Assembly (NCBI RefSeq): GCF_014199205.1
Contig: NZ_JACIJD010000006.1
Location: forward strand, 1 to 64,000
Direction: 5' to 3'
DNA: 64,000 nt
From: Muricoccus pecuniae
GTDB lineage: Bacteria; Pseudomonadota; Alphaproteobacteria; Acetobacterales; Acetobacteraceae
Below the pieces are notes generated by a model. That model saw nothing but the letters and a program-made list of their open reading frames with translations, was not told the origin of the DNA and made no database searches. The position numbers and the translations under genes are program-made. Shown here one piece after another: positions 46,613 through 56,605 of this stretch. How positions within the stretch are numbered: position 1 is the stretch's first letter; the number at the start of each line of letters is the position of its first letter.

Positions 46613-49537
46613 ATGAACGCCATCACCCGCTCGCGCATCGCCCCCGGCGACAGCCGCCTCGCCGCCCGCCTGAAGCGCGAGACGGAAGGGGAGGTCCTGT
46701 TCGGGGCCGGCGACCGCGGGCGCTACGCCACCGATGCCAGCATCTACCAGGTGGAGCCGATCGGCGTGCTGCTCCCCCGCACGGTGGAGGACGTGGCCGC
46801 CGCCATGGCCATCTGCCGCGAGGAGGGCGTGCCGGTGCTGCCGCGGGGCGGCGGCACGAGCCAGTGCGGGCAGACCGTGAACCGCGCCCTCGTGATCGAC
46901 TGCACGAAGCACCTGCGGAATCTCGTCTCGGTGGACAGGGCGGCCATGCGGGCGGTGGTGCAGCCGGGCATCTCCCTCGGCGGGCTGAACGATGCGCTGC
47001 GGAAGGACGGGCTGTTCTTCCCCGTCGATCCCTCCACCTGGGCGCGCTGCACGATCGGCGGCATGGCGGCCAACAATTCCTGCGGCTCGAAATCCATCCG
47101 CTACGGTCTGATGGCGGACAACGTGATGGCGATCGACGCGCTGCTGCCCGGCGGGGAGCGCTTCACCTTCGGCGAACTACCCGACAATCTCGGCGAGGGC
47201 GTGCCCGGGAGCGTGGCGGAGCTGGTGAACCGCCTGCGCGCCCTCGGCGCGGCGGAGGCGGCGGAGATCGCGGCGCGCTTCCCGAAGGTGCTTCGCCGCG
47301 TCGGCGGCTACGACCTGGAGTCCCTCACCCCCGAGGCGCGGGCGAACGGCCGCGGCAATCTCGCGCGCATCCTCGTCGGCAGCGAGGGCACCCTCGCCTT
47401 CTCCGCGGGACTTGAGTTGAAGCTCTGGCCGATCAAGCCGCGCAAGGCGCTGGGCATCTGCCAGTTCCCCACCTTCCGCGCGGCGATGGAGGCCTCCCGG
47501 CACCTCGTCACCCTCGACCCCGAGGCGGTGGAGCTGGTGGACCGCACGATGATCGACCTCGGGCGCTCCATCGACATCTACCGGCCGACGATCGACCGCA
47601 TGGTGACCGGCGAGCCGGACAGCCTGCTCATCGTCGAGTTCCACGGCCATGAGGACGCGGCGCTGGCGCGCGACCTCCGGCGGCTGGACGAGATGATGGC
47701 CGATCTCGGCTATCCCGGCGCGGTGGTGGAGTGCATCGACTCCGGCTTCCAGGCCGCGGTCGCCGAGGTGCGCGAGGCCGGGCTGAACATCATGATGTCC
47801 ATGAAGGGCGACGGGAAGCCGGTCTCTTTTATCGAGGACACGGCCGTGCCGCTCGACGACCTGGCCGACTACACCGAGCGGCTGAACGAGGTGTTCGAGC
47901 GCCACGGCACCAAGGGCACCTGGTACGCCCATGCGAGCGTCGGCTGCCTGCATGTCCGGCCCGTGCTGAACATGAAGAGCGGCGAGGACGTGCGCCGCAT
48001 GCGCCAGATCGCCGAGGAGTGCTTCGCCCTCGTACGCGAGTACAAGGGCAGCCATTCGGGCGAGCACGGCGATGGCATCGTCCGCTCCGAGTTCCACGAG
48101 GAGATGTACGGCCCCCGCATCGTCCGCGCCTTCGAGACGGTGAAGGACGCCTTCGATCCGGCGGGGCTGATGAATCCCGGCCGCGTCGTGCGCGCGCCGC
48201 GGATGGATGACCGCAGCCTCTTCCGCTACCCGCCGGACTACGCGGCCGATCCCGCCGTGACGCCGGTGCTTGACTGGTCCGCCTGGCCCGGCCCGCAGGG
48301 CGGCCTGCTCGGCGCGGTCGAGATGTGCAACAACAACGGCACCTGCCGGAAGTTCGACGCCAACGTCATGTGCCCGAGCTTTCGCGCGACCCGCATGGAG
48401 CGGGACCTGACGCGCGGCCGCGCGAACACGCTGCGCTTGGCGCTGACCGGCCAGCTCGGCCCCGACGCGCTGGCCTCGGACGAGGTGGCCGAGGCGCTCT
48501 CCCTCTGCGTCTCCTGCAAGGGCTGCAAGCGCGAGTGCCCGACGGGCGTGGACATGGCCAAGATGAAGATCGAGGCCCAGTACGCCCGCGCGAAGAAGCA
48601 CGGCGTCTCCGCCAAGGACCGGCTGATCGCCACCCTTCCGCAATGGGCGCCGCTCGCCTCCCGCGCGCCCTTCCTGGCCAATGCGCGGGAATGGGTGCCG
48701 GGCGCGCGCGCGATCGGGGAGCGCGTGCTGGGCTTCACCAAGCAGCGCGCCCTGCCCCGCTTCGCCGCCCGGCCCTTCCGTGACCCGGAGGACGGGGCGC
48801 CGGCGCCCCGCGGCGACGTGCTGCTCTTCGGCGACACCTTCAACCGCTACTTCGAGCCGGAGAACCTGCATGCCGCGGTCCGCGTGCTGCGCGCCGCCGG
48901 CTATCGCGCGGTTTCGGCCAGGGCATCCGACTCGTCGCGCCCGCTCTGCTGCGGCCGCACCTACCTGGCCGCGGGCATGGTGGAGGAGGCACGCATGGAG
49001 GCGCGGCGGACGATGGAGGCGCTCTCCGGCTCCGACCTCCCGGTGCTCGGGCTGGAGCCCTCCTGCCTTCTCACCCTGCGCGACGAGTTCAAGTCGCTGC
49101 TCCCCGGCGAGGAGGCGGACCGGCTCGCCGACCGCGCGATGCTTCTCTCCGAGTTCCTGGTGCGCGAGGGCGCGGAGCTGCCGCTGCAGGAGGTGGCCCC
49201 CGCCGCGCATATCCATGGCCACTGCCACCAGAAGGCGTTCGGCGCCTTCCCGGCCGCGGTCAAGGCGCTGCGCACCGTGCCGGGGCTGGAGGTGAAGCCG
49301 ATCACCTCCTCCTGCTGCGGCATGGCGGGCGCCTTCGGTTACGACGCGCGCCGGGTAGAGGTGTCGAAGGCCATGGGCGAGCTCTCCCTCGCCCCCGCCG
49401 TGCGCGCGGCGCCGGAGGGGGACGTGATCGTGGCCGACGGGACATCCTGCCGCCACCAGATCGCCGAGCTCACGGGGCGCGAGGCGCTGCACAGCGTGCG
49501 CGTGCTCGACCGTGCGCTGCGGCGGGACGCGGAGTGA
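46613..49537 (+). CDS. FAD-linked oxidase and Fe-S oxidoreductase fusion (D-2-hydroxyacid/glycolate dehydrogenase-like)
   Basis: The 974-aa protein joins a GlcD-type FAD-binding domain (GGGTSQCG with FAD contacts, NNSCGSKSIRYG, HSGEHGDG) to a GlcF-type 4Fe-4S domain (CVSCKGCKRECP and CNNNGTCRKF), followed by CCG-type cysteines (SRPLCCG, TSSCCGMAG). Such single-chain enzymes oxidise D-lactate, glycolate or D-2-hydroxyglutarate and pass electrons to the quinone pool. I chose the ATG at 46613 after CAGGAGACGCCAGGA. The neighbouring aminotransferase suggests glycolate/glyoxylate metabolism. Substrate not certain. Confidence 0.87.
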   Translation: MNAITRSRIAPGDSRLAARLKRETEGEVLFGAGDRGRYATDASIYQVEPIGVLLPRTVEDVAAAMAICREEGVPVLPRGGGTSQCGQTVNRALVIDCTKHLRNLVSVDRAAMRAVVQPGISLGGLNDALRKDGLFFPVDPSTWARCTIGGMAANNSCGSKSIRYGLMADNVMAIDALLPGGERFTFGELPDNLGEGVPGSVAELVNRLRALGAAEAAEIAARFPKVLRRVGGYDLESLTPEARANGRGNLARILVGSEGTLAFSAGLELKLWPIKPRKALGICQFPTFRAAMEASRHLVTLDPEAVELVDRTMIDLGRSIDIYRPTIDRMVTGEPDSLLIVEFHGHEDAALARDLRRLDEMMADLGYPGAVVECIDSGFQAAVAEVREAGLNIMMSMKGDGKPVSFIEDTAVPLDDLADYTERLNEVFERHGTKGTWYAHASVGCLHVRPVLNMKSGEDVRRMRQIAEECFALVREYKGSHSGEHGDGIVRSEFHEEMYGPRIVRAFETVKDAFDPAGLMNPGRVVRAPRMDDRSLFRYPPDYAADPAVTPVLDWSAWPGPQGGLLGAVEMCNNNGTCRKFDANVMCPSFRATRMERDLTRGRANTLRLALTGQLGPDALASDEVAEALSLCVSCKGCKRECPTGVDMAKMKIEAQYARAKKHGVSAKDRLIATLPQWAPLASRAPFLANAREWVPGARAIGERVLGFTKQRALPRFAARPFRDPEDGAPAPRGDVLLFGDTFNRYFEPENLHAAVRVLRAAGYRAVSARASDSSRPLCCGRTYLAAGMVEEARMEARRTMEALSGSDLPVLGLEPSCLLTLRDEFKSLLPGEEADRLADRAMLLSEFLVREGAELPLQEVAPAAHIHGHCHQKAFGAFPAAVKALRTVPGLEVKPITSSCCGMAGAFGYDARRVEVSKAMGELSLAPAVRAAPEGDVIVADGTSCRHQIAELTGREALHSVRVLDRALRRDAE

Positions 49538-49545
49538 CCGTGACG

Positions 49546-49575
49546 GCACCCTGTTGCTGCGCTGCAACAGGGTGC
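49546..49575 (+). terminator. 12-bp perfect hairpin after the FAD/Fe-S oxidase
   Basis: GCACCCTGTTGC and GCAACAGGGTGC surround a six-base loop, starting 8 bases after the stop codon. It lacks a T run. The downstream arm reads CAGGGTGCAAC, also found in the iteron-like block at 2747. Confidence 0.55.
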
Positions 49576-49682
49576 AACCAGGTGTTGTAGGGGGGATGAA
49601 AGAGCAACCGTTTCGCGGCAGGATAGGAATCGTCCAGTCCCCGTATCGTTTCACGGGGTCTCCCAAAAGAGAGATGATCTTG

Positions 49683-50816
49683 ATGCCTCGCCTGCGCGCA
49701 GCGCTGCTCGCCACGACCCTTCTCGCCCTGCCCCTCGCGGCCCAGGCGCAGCCCGTCACCGGGCTCTATATCAGCGGCGGCGCGGGCTATAACTATCTCC
49801 AGGGCACCGAGCGGGAGCTGACCGGCAATGCCGGTGCGGCCGCGCGCGCCGCCGGCATCCCGACGAAGGTCGAGGTGACCTGGGAGAACGGCTGGGTCGG
49901 GCTCGGCTCGATCGGCTGGGGCTTCGGCAACGGCCTGCGCGCCGAGGTCGAGGGCTTCTACCGCGAGAACGACTACCACGGCACGCTGGCCGCCGGCCTG
50001 GCGAGCCGCACCAACGGCGGCAAGCTCTGGCAGGCCGGCGCGATGGCGAACGTGCTGTTCGACCTCGACCTCCGCCGCTTCGGCTGGGCCGAGCCGATCT
50101 TCACGCCCTATATCGGTGGCGGCATCGGCTGGTCCCACGTGGCGCAGGACAACGTGCGCACCGACTTCCGCCCGGTTCGCTCGCAGCTCCTCGTCTCGGA
50201 TGACGACTCGGACGTCTTCGCCTTCCAGGGCATCGCCGGCGCTTCCTTCCCCCTCGGCGTCCCCGGGCTGAGCCTGACGGCCGAGTACCGCTTCTTCGGT
50301 ACGACCGACCCGAACTTCACCGTCGTCCAGCGCCAGACGATCAACAACACGGTGACCGTCACGAAGCAGGGGCTCGAGAATTTCAACCACAGCGCGCTGC
50401 TCGGCCTGCGCTACGCCTTCAACCAGCCGCGCCCGGCGCCGGTCGCCACGGTTGCTCCCGCGGCCCCGGCGGCGGCTCCGGCGCCTGCGCGCACCTACCT
50501 CGTGTTCTTCGACTTCGACCGCGCCGACCTGACGGACCGCGCCCGCCAGATCATCGGCGAGGCGGCCCAGGCCGTGAACTCGACGGGCACGACGCGCATC
50601 GAGGTGGCCGGCCATGCCGACCGCTCGGGCACGCCGCAGTACAACCAGCGCCTGTCCCAGCGCCGCGCCGAGGCGGTGGCGGCCGAGCTTGCCCGCCGCG
50701 GCATCTCGCGCAACCAGATCTCGGTCCAGGCTTTCGGCGAGAGCCGCCCGCTGGTGCCGACCGCCGACGGCGTGCGCGAGCCGCAGAACCGCCGCGTCGA
50801 GATCGTGCTGCGCTAA
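49683..50816 (+). CDS. OmpA-family outer-membrane protein
   Basis: The 377-aa precursor has a signal peptide (MPRLRAALLATTLLALPLAAQA), an N-terminal eight-stranded beta-barrel type region of about 200 residues with aromatic-rich strands, a Pro/Ala linker and a C-terminal OmpA peptidoglycan-binding domain (FFDFDRADLTDRARQI, GHADRSGTPQYN, RRAEAV, PQNRRVEIVL). The start is the ATG at 49683 after AGAGAG; 49674 is also possible. Likely a major outer-membrane structural protein. A strong terminator follows. Confidence 0.9.
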   Translation: MPRLRAALLATTLLALPLAAQAQPVTGLYISGGAGYNYLQGTERELTGNAGAAARAAGIPTKVEVTWENGWVGLGSIGWGFGNGLRAEVEGFYRENDYHGTLAAGLASRTNGGKLWQAGAMANVLFDLDLRRFGWAEPIFTPYIGGGIGWSHVAQDNVRTDFRPVRSQLLVSDDDSDVFAFQGIAGASFPLGVPGLSLTAEYRFFGTTDPNFTVVQRQTINNTVTVTKQGLENFNHSALLGLRYAFNQPRPAPVATVAPAAPAAAPAPARTYLVFFDFDRADLTDRARQIIGEAAQAVNSTGTTRIEVAGHADRSGTPQYNQRLSQRRAEAVAAELARRGISRNQISVQAFGESRPLVPTADGVREPQNRRVEIVLR

Positions 50817-50847
50817 GCAGCACGGCCTCCCGCAAGGGCGTCCAGGG

Positions 50848-50881
50848 GGGCGGGACCGAAAGGTCCCGCCCTCTTTCTTTT
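50848..50881 (+). terminator. rho-independent terminator of the OmpA gene
   Basis: GGGCGGGACC and GGTCCCGCCC around a GAAA tetraloop, followed by TCTTTCTTTT: a textbook terminator. Confidence 0.92.
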
Positions 50882-50939
50882 GGAACCGGACCACGAACGG
50901 AGGTTCCAGCGGGAGGCGATCCGTCGTAGCTCCTCCCGC

Positions 50940-51206
50940 ATGACTTCCCGCCCAGACCGCGACGCCATCCAGGCGGAAATCCTCCGGCAGGTCGCTGCGC
51001 GCGGCCCAGCGAAGAGCATCTGCCCGAGCGAGGTGGCCCGGGCCCTTCTGCCGGAATCCTGGCAGTCCCTGATGGGCCCCGTTCGCCAAGCCGCCGTCGC
51101 GCTCGGCCGCGAGGGAAGGCTCGAGGTGCTGCGCAAGGGCCGCCCCGCCGATCTCGACGAGCTCCGCGGCGTGATCCGCCTCCGCGCGCCCGCCCCGCCG
51201 GAGTGA
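50940..51206 (+). CDS. DUF3253 domain protein
   Basis: The 88-aa protein matches the small DUF3253 family: ILRQVAARGPAKSICPSEVARAL then WQSLMGPVRQAAVALGREGRL, a winged-helix-like nucleic-acid-binding pattern. Function is unknown. The ATG at 50940 gives the conserved N-terminus; no strong ribosome-binding site is seen. It precedes the ABC transporter gene on the same strand. Confidence 0.8.
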   Translation: MTSRPDRDAIQAEILRQVAARGPAKSICPSEVARALLPESWQSLMGPVRQAAVALGREGRLEVLRKGRPADLDELRGVIRLRAPAPPE

Positions 51207-51267
51207 CCGCGCCGGATTGACCCGGGCCGGCCAAGGGGGACACTCACCCCTTCCCCAAGGCCGGACC

Positions 51268-53004
51268 ATGCCCATGCGCTTCACCCTCGCCGCTCTTCGA
51301 GACGCGTGGTCGCTTTCCCGCCCCTTCTGGAACGGCGACCAGCGCTGGGCCGCGAGGGGGCTGCTCGCCGTGGTCGTGGTGCTGAACCTAGGCCTCGTCG
51401 CGATGAACGTGCTGCTCACCTACTGGCAGCGCGGCTTCTACAACGCACTGGAGACGAAGGACTGGCAGGCCTTCATCAACCTCCTCCTCATCGGCGGCCC
51501 GACGGACGACTTCGCCTTCATCCCCGGCTTCAGCCTCGTCGCGGCGCTCTACATCGTCGTCGCGGTCTACGCGCTCTATCTCAAGCAGGCGCTCCAGATC
51601 CGCTGGCGCCGCTGGCTCACGGATTCCCTCACGCGCCGCTGGCTCGGCCACCGCGCCTACTACCGGCTCGCGGTGGAGGACCGGGGCACGGACAACCCGG
51701 ACCAGCGCCTCGCGGAGGACGCGCGCCTCTTCGTGGACAGCACCCTTACCCTCGGCCTCGGGCTGATGCGGGCGGTGGTCACGCTCGTCTCCTTCGTCTT
51801 CGTGCTCTGGGGCCTCTCGGGCGAGGTCACGGTCTTCGGCGTCGCCATCCCCGGCTACCTCGTCTGGGTGGCGCTCGCCTATTCGGCGCTGGGCACCTGG
51901 CTGACGCACCGGATCGGGCGAAAGCTGATCGGGCTGAACTTCCTGCAGGAGCGGGTGGAGGCGGACTTCCGCTACGCCCTCGTCCGCGTGCGCGACAATG
52001 TGGAGGGCATCGCCCTTCACCGGGGCGAGGAGGAGGAGCGCACCGGGCTGGAGGGACGCTTCGGCGCGGTGATCGGCAACTGGTGGGCGATCATGCGCGC
52101 CACCAAGCAGCTCACCTTCTTCACCGCCGGCTTCTCCCAGGTGGCGACGATCTTCCCCTTCGTCGTCGTCGCGCCGAACTATTTCGCCGGGCGCATCCCG
52201 CTGGGCGGGCTGATCCAGACCTCAACCGCCTTCGGCTCGGTGCAGGAGGCGATGTCCTGGCTGGTGAACAACTATCCCGAGGTGGCGGCCTGGAGGGCGA
52301 CGGTGCAGCGCCTGACCGGCTTCGAGACCGCGATCAGCGCCGCCGAGGCGGCCGATGCCGAGGGGCCGCGCGTCGAGAGCGGGACGCAGAAGGGGCTGGA
52401 GGCGAGCGGGCTCGGCGTGTCGCTGCCGGACGGCCGGCCGTTGCTGGAAGACGTGTCCCTCACCGTCGCGCCGGGGGAGGCGGTCGTCGTCTCCGGCGCT
52501 TCGGGCAGCGGGAAGTCCACCCTCTTCCGGGCGCTGGCCGGGATCTGGCCTTTCGGCCGGGGCCGCGTCTCCGTGCCGGCGGGGGGCAGTGCGCTCTTCC
52601 TGCCCCAGCGTCCCTACCTGCCGCTCGGCACGCTGCGGCGAAGCCTGTCCTATCCCTCGCCGGAGGGCAGCTTCGACGACGCCGCGCTGCGCGCGGTGCT
52701 GGAGGATGTGGGGCTGGGGCACCTCGCGCCACGCCTCGACACGGGGGAGAGCTGGGAGCGCGTGCTCTCGGGCGGGGAGCAGCAGCGGCTGGCCTTCGCT
52801 CGCGCCCTGCTGCAGCGCCCGGCCTGGCTCTTCCTGGACGAGGCGACCGCCAGCCTCGATCCCGTAGCGGAGGAACGTCTCTACCGGCTGCTGCGGGAGA
52901 GGCTGCCGGGCACGGCGATGGTCTCCATCGCCCATCGCCCGGCCGTGGCCGCCTTCCACGACCGCGCCCTGCGGGTGGAGGGGCGCCGCCTCGTGCCGGC
53001 CTGA
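51268..53004 (+). CDS. ABC transporter, SbmA/YddA-type fused permease-ATPase
   Basis: The 578-aa protein has an N-terminal membrane domain of the SbmA/BacA group (about 340 residues, six hydrophobic segments) and a C-terminal ABC ATPase with Walker A SGASGSGKST near residue 417, signature LSGGEQQRLAF and Walker B WLFLDEATASLD. Homologues import peptides or vitamins, or export fatty-acyl-type substrates; this fused form resembles YddA. The substrate is not predictable. Start at ATG 51268. Confidence 0.87.
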   Translation: MPMRFTLAALRDAWSLSRPFWNGDQRWAARGLLAVVVVLNLGLVAMNVLLTYWQRGFYNALETKDWQAFINLLLIGGPTDDFAFIPGFSLVAALYIVVAVYALYLKQALQIRWRRWLTDSLTRRWLGHRAYYRLAVEDRGTDNPDQRLAEDARLFVDSTLTLGLGLMRAVVTLVSFVFVLWGLSGEVTVFGVAIPGYLVWVALAYSALGTWLTHRIGRKLIGLNFLQERVEADFRYALVRVRDNVEGIALHRGEEEERTGLEGRFGAVIGNWWAIMRATKQLTFFTAGFSQVATIFPFVVVAPNYFAGRIPLGGLIQTSTAFGSVQEAMSWLVNNYPEVAAWRATVQRLTGFETAISAAEAADAEGPRVESGTQKGLEASGLGVSLPDGRPLLEDVSLTVAPGEAVVVSGASGSGKSTLFRALAGIWPFGRGRVSVPAGGSALFLPQRPYLPLGTLRRSLSYPSPEGSFDDAALRAVLEDVGLGHLAPRLDTGESWERVLSGGEQQRLAFARALLQRPAWLFLDEATASLDPVAEERLYRLLRERLPGTAMVSIAHRPAVAAFHDRALRVEGRRLVPA

Positions 53005-53035
53005 GGGCCGGCCCGGGGTTCCGGCGCCCCGCCGC

Positions 53036-53524
53036 TCAGTGCTCCTGGTCGGGCGCCGGATCGGAGTTGAGGAGGGTGTAGCGCTCCTCGCCGATCTTCT
53101 CGATCAGGGTGAACTGGGCGTGGAGGAAGTCCTGGTGCTTCTCCTCGTCCGCGAGGATCTTCAGCAGCAGGTCGCGGGAGACGTAGTCGCGCACCGCCTC
53201 GCAATGGGCGATGCCGTCACGGAGGTCCTGGATGGCCTTCTGCTCGATCCGCTCGTCGCATTCCAGGATCTCCTTCACGGACTGGCCGATCAGGATCTGG
53301 TTCAGGCGCTGGACGTTGGGCAGGCCGTCGAGGAAGAGGATGCGCTTGATGAGCCAGTCGGCGTGGCGCATCTCCTCGATCGACTCCTCGTACTCGTGCT
53401 TGCCGAGCCGGGTCACGCCCCAGTGGTTCAGGGTGCGGGAGTGGAGGAAGTACTGGTTGATCGCGGTCAGCTCGTTGGTGAGCTGGATGTTCAGGTACTC
53501 AATGACCTTCTGGTCGCCGGGCAT
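53036..53524 (-). CDS. bfr: bacterioferritin
   Basis: The 162-aa subunit of the 24-mer iron store. Ferroxidase ligands Glu18, Glu51 and His54 are present in NELTAINQYF and SIEEMRHADWL; Met52 is the heme-ligating residue typical of bacterioferritin. It lies next to the bfd gene, both on the minus strand with 82 bp between, as one iron-storage/release locus. Confidence 0.95.
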   Translation of the reverse strand: MPGDQKVIEYLNIQLTNELTAINQYFLHSRTLNHWGVTRLGKHEYEESIEEMRHADWLIKRILFLDGLPNVQRLNQILIGQSVKEILECDERIEQKAIQDLRDGIAHCEAVRDYVSRDLLLKILADEEKHQDFLHAQFTLIEKIGEERYTLLNSDPAPDQEH

Positions 53525-53606
53525 GGCGGGCGCCTCTGCTGCTTCAGCCCTGCGGAATGGAGCGGCGCCGCGCCGTGGTCAACGCCCGTTTCGGGGCGCG
53601 CCGCAC

Positions 53607-53813
53607 TCAGTGGGCGAGCGTTGCGCCGGTGTCCAGCGCGGGAAGGGGCTGCCCCGAGCCGTCGCGCAGCATGCCCAGGATGGTGGCGGTGCAGCAGCCG
53701 CACTGCGCCCGGCAGTTGCAGGCGGCATAGACATCGTGGGTACGGCCCGCGCCGGCCGTGATGGCCGAGCGGATCTGGGTGTCGGTCAGGCCGTTGCAGC
53801 TGCAGACATACAT
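53607..53813 (-). CDS. bfd: bacterioferritin-associated ferredoxin
   Basis: The 68-aa [2Fe-2S] protein has cysteine ligands in CSC (residues 4-6) and in CNCRAQCGCC (C38 and C41 as likely ligands). Bfd delivers electrons to bacterioferritin to release stored iron. It lies upstream of bfr on the same strand. A Fur-like site lies about 85-106 bp before the start, consistent with induction when iron is scarce. Confidence 0.92.
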   Translation of the reverse strand: MYVCSCNGLTDTQIRSAITAGAGRTHDVYAACNCRAQCGCCTATILGMLRDGSGQPLPALDTGATLAH

Positions 53814-53897
53814 GCGGTGCGGTCCTCGCGCCCAGTGCGGTCTCTGTCCCGCTGCGATCCCCGCAACCGGACGCCGCCCTTCTACCAGTTGCGAAAG

Positions 53898-53919
53898 ATG
53901 ATGCAAGTCATTCTCAATC
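53898..53919 (-). promoter_or_regulatory. Fur-like operator upstream of bfd
   Basis: On the minus strand ATTGAGAATGACTTGCATC resembles the alphaproteobacterial Fur-box pattern (paired TGAGAAT/TGCAA-type half-sites, comparable to GATAATGATAATCATTATC). It lies in the AT-rich region upstream of bfd, so iron repression of bfd is likely. Confidence 0.55.
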
Positions 53920-53940
53920 GAGGAGGCGCGATTTCCTGCC

Positions 53941-54354
53941 TCAGCCCGGTGCGGGGGCACGTAGCCAGCTGGAGGTGACATGGGCGCAGGGCTTCTCCGC
54001 CCCCTCGCCGCGCATCCAGACCTCGGCATAGACGCTGTTGCGGCCGTGCCGGACGATCCGGACCTCGGCCAGCACCCCCGCATTCCCGGCCGGGCGAAGG
54101 AAGGCGATGCTGAGCTGGGCGGTGCGGGTCTCGTCCCCGCCCCCGGTCGCGACGAGGAGCGGCACCCAGATCGCCACGTCGGCGAGCGCCATCAGCGCGG
54201 GGCCCGAGGCGGTGCCGCCGGGGCGGAGCGACAGTTCCGAGGGCGGCAGGCGCAGGATGGCGGTGTCGGGCCCCGCGCTCACCACCTCGATGCCGAGGGC
54301 GCCGGCCAGGGGAACCCCCTCCCGCACCCGGGCCGTCAGTTCCTCGACCGTCAC
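53941..54354 (-). CDS. PaaI-family thioesterase
   Basis: The 137-aa hotdog-fold protein has the PaaI/YigI-type pattern ASGPALMALADVAIWVPLL with an expected catalytic Asp, and RTAQLSIAFLRPA. It should hydrolyse acyl-CoA thioesters; substrate unknown. It is divergent from the glutathione-dependent formaldehyde dehydrogenase gene, whose ATG is 98 bp away. Confidence 0.82.
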   Translation of the reverse strand: MTVEELTARVREGVPLAGALGIEVVSAGPDTAILRLPPSELSLRPGGTASGPALMALADVAIWVPLLVATGGGDETRTAQLSIAFLRPAGNAGVLAEVRIVRHGRNSVYAEVWMRGEGAEKPCAHVTSSWLRAPAPG

Positions 54355-54415
54355 GCCCCTCTCCCCTGCCCCGCCCCTCGCCCGCCCCCTGGCCGGCCCT
54401 CATGGGGGCGGATAG

Positions 54416-55597
<1,182 letters not shown>

Positions 55598-55599
55598 GC

Positions 55600-56508
55600 C
55601 TACTCGCCGGGGATGCTCCCCGGCGGCAGGGCGGCGGCGTGGTCGAACACGCCGCCCGCGGTCGTGATCCACACCCGGTCGCGCCGCGCGGCGATATGGG
55701 CCAGGGCGCGGCGCAGCGCCCGCATCCGATAGGGCTGGCCGATGATGTAGGGGTGGAGCGCGATCCCCATCACCTGCGCCACCCCGTCCCGCGCCTGCCG
55801 CAGCCGCTCATCGAAGTCGTCCACGATCATCTCCGCGAACTGCGAGGCGCCGTCCTTGCGCGCGACGATGGAGGGGATGTCGTTCACCTCCTGCGGATAG
55901 GGGATCGCCATCAGCGGCCCGTGCCGCGTCTTGTGCCAGACGGGCTGGTCGTCGCTGCACCAGTTGAGCGTGTAGCGGTAGCCCGCCTCGGCGAGCAGGT
56001 CCGGCGTCGCGCGGCTCTCGGCGATCCAGGGCGAGAGCCAGCCCCGCGGGGCCACCCCTTCGTGCCGAGCCATGGCCGCCGTCGCCTCGGCGATGAGGGC
56101 CCGCTCCTCCGCTTCCGGCAGGACGGATTGCCGCTCGGAATTGGTGCGCCCGTGCCCGGCCATCTCGTCCCCTCGGGCGCGGTGGGCGGCGACGAGCCCG
56201 GGCGCATGGTCGTACATCGCGCTGTTCAGCAGCACGGTGCAGGGCAGCGAGAGTTCGTCCAGCGTCTCGATCAGCCGCCAGGCGCCGACGCGGTTGCCGT
56301 AGTCCCGCCAGGCGTAGTTCAGCACGTCCGGATGCGGTCCAGCCCCGCTGCTGGCACCGGGCGCCAGCTCCGCCCCCAGCCCCTCGCCGAAGGCGAAGTG
56401 CTCCAGGTTCACCCCGAGATAGACGGCCAGCCCCGCCCCGCCCGGCCAGCTCCAGCGCGGCCGCCCGCGCCAGGGGTGGTAGCCGTGTCGGCCATGGCTG
56501 GGGAGCAT
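55600..56508 (-). CDS. polysaccharide deacetylase-family protein (PuuE-like)
   Basis: The 302-aa protein has the NodB/deacetylase fold: RDYGNRVGAWRLIETLDEL, LNSAMYDHAPGLVAAHRARG and GHGRTNS, which resembles PuuE-type allantoinase/chitooligosaccharide deacetylase-like enzymes more than chitin deacetylases. Substrate unknown. The start at 56508 is chosen because it follows GAGG and because the extension upstream is not conserved-looking. It converges with the formaldehyde dehydrogenase gene. Confidence 0.72.
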   Translation of the reverse strand: MLPSHGRHGYHPWRGRPRWSWPGGAGLAVYLGVNLEHFAFGEGLGAELAPGASSGAGPHPDVLNYAWRDYGNRVGAWRLIETLDELSLPCTVLLNSAMYDHAPGLVAAHRARGDEMAGHGRTNSERQSVLPEAEERALIAEATAAMARHEGVAPRGWLSPWIAESRATPDLLAEAGYRYTLNWCSDDQPVWHKTRHGPLMAIPYPQEVNDIPSIVARKDGASQFAEMIVDDFDERLRQARDGVAQVMGIALHPYIIGQPYRMRALRRALAHIAARRDRVWITTAGGVFDHAAALPPGSIPGE

Positions 56509-56605
56509 GCGGGACCTCGCAGGAAAGGCGTGATGGAAAGGCGCGGAGATGCAGATGCCGTGCCGCATTCCGCCCGCGCGCGCTTTGTCCTAGAACGGCC
56601 CCGCC

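Noticed and set aside
47177-49759. 860-codon minus-strand frame opposite the FAD/Fe-S oxidase
   Set aside because: Antisense shadow; composition typical of reverse-frame translation.
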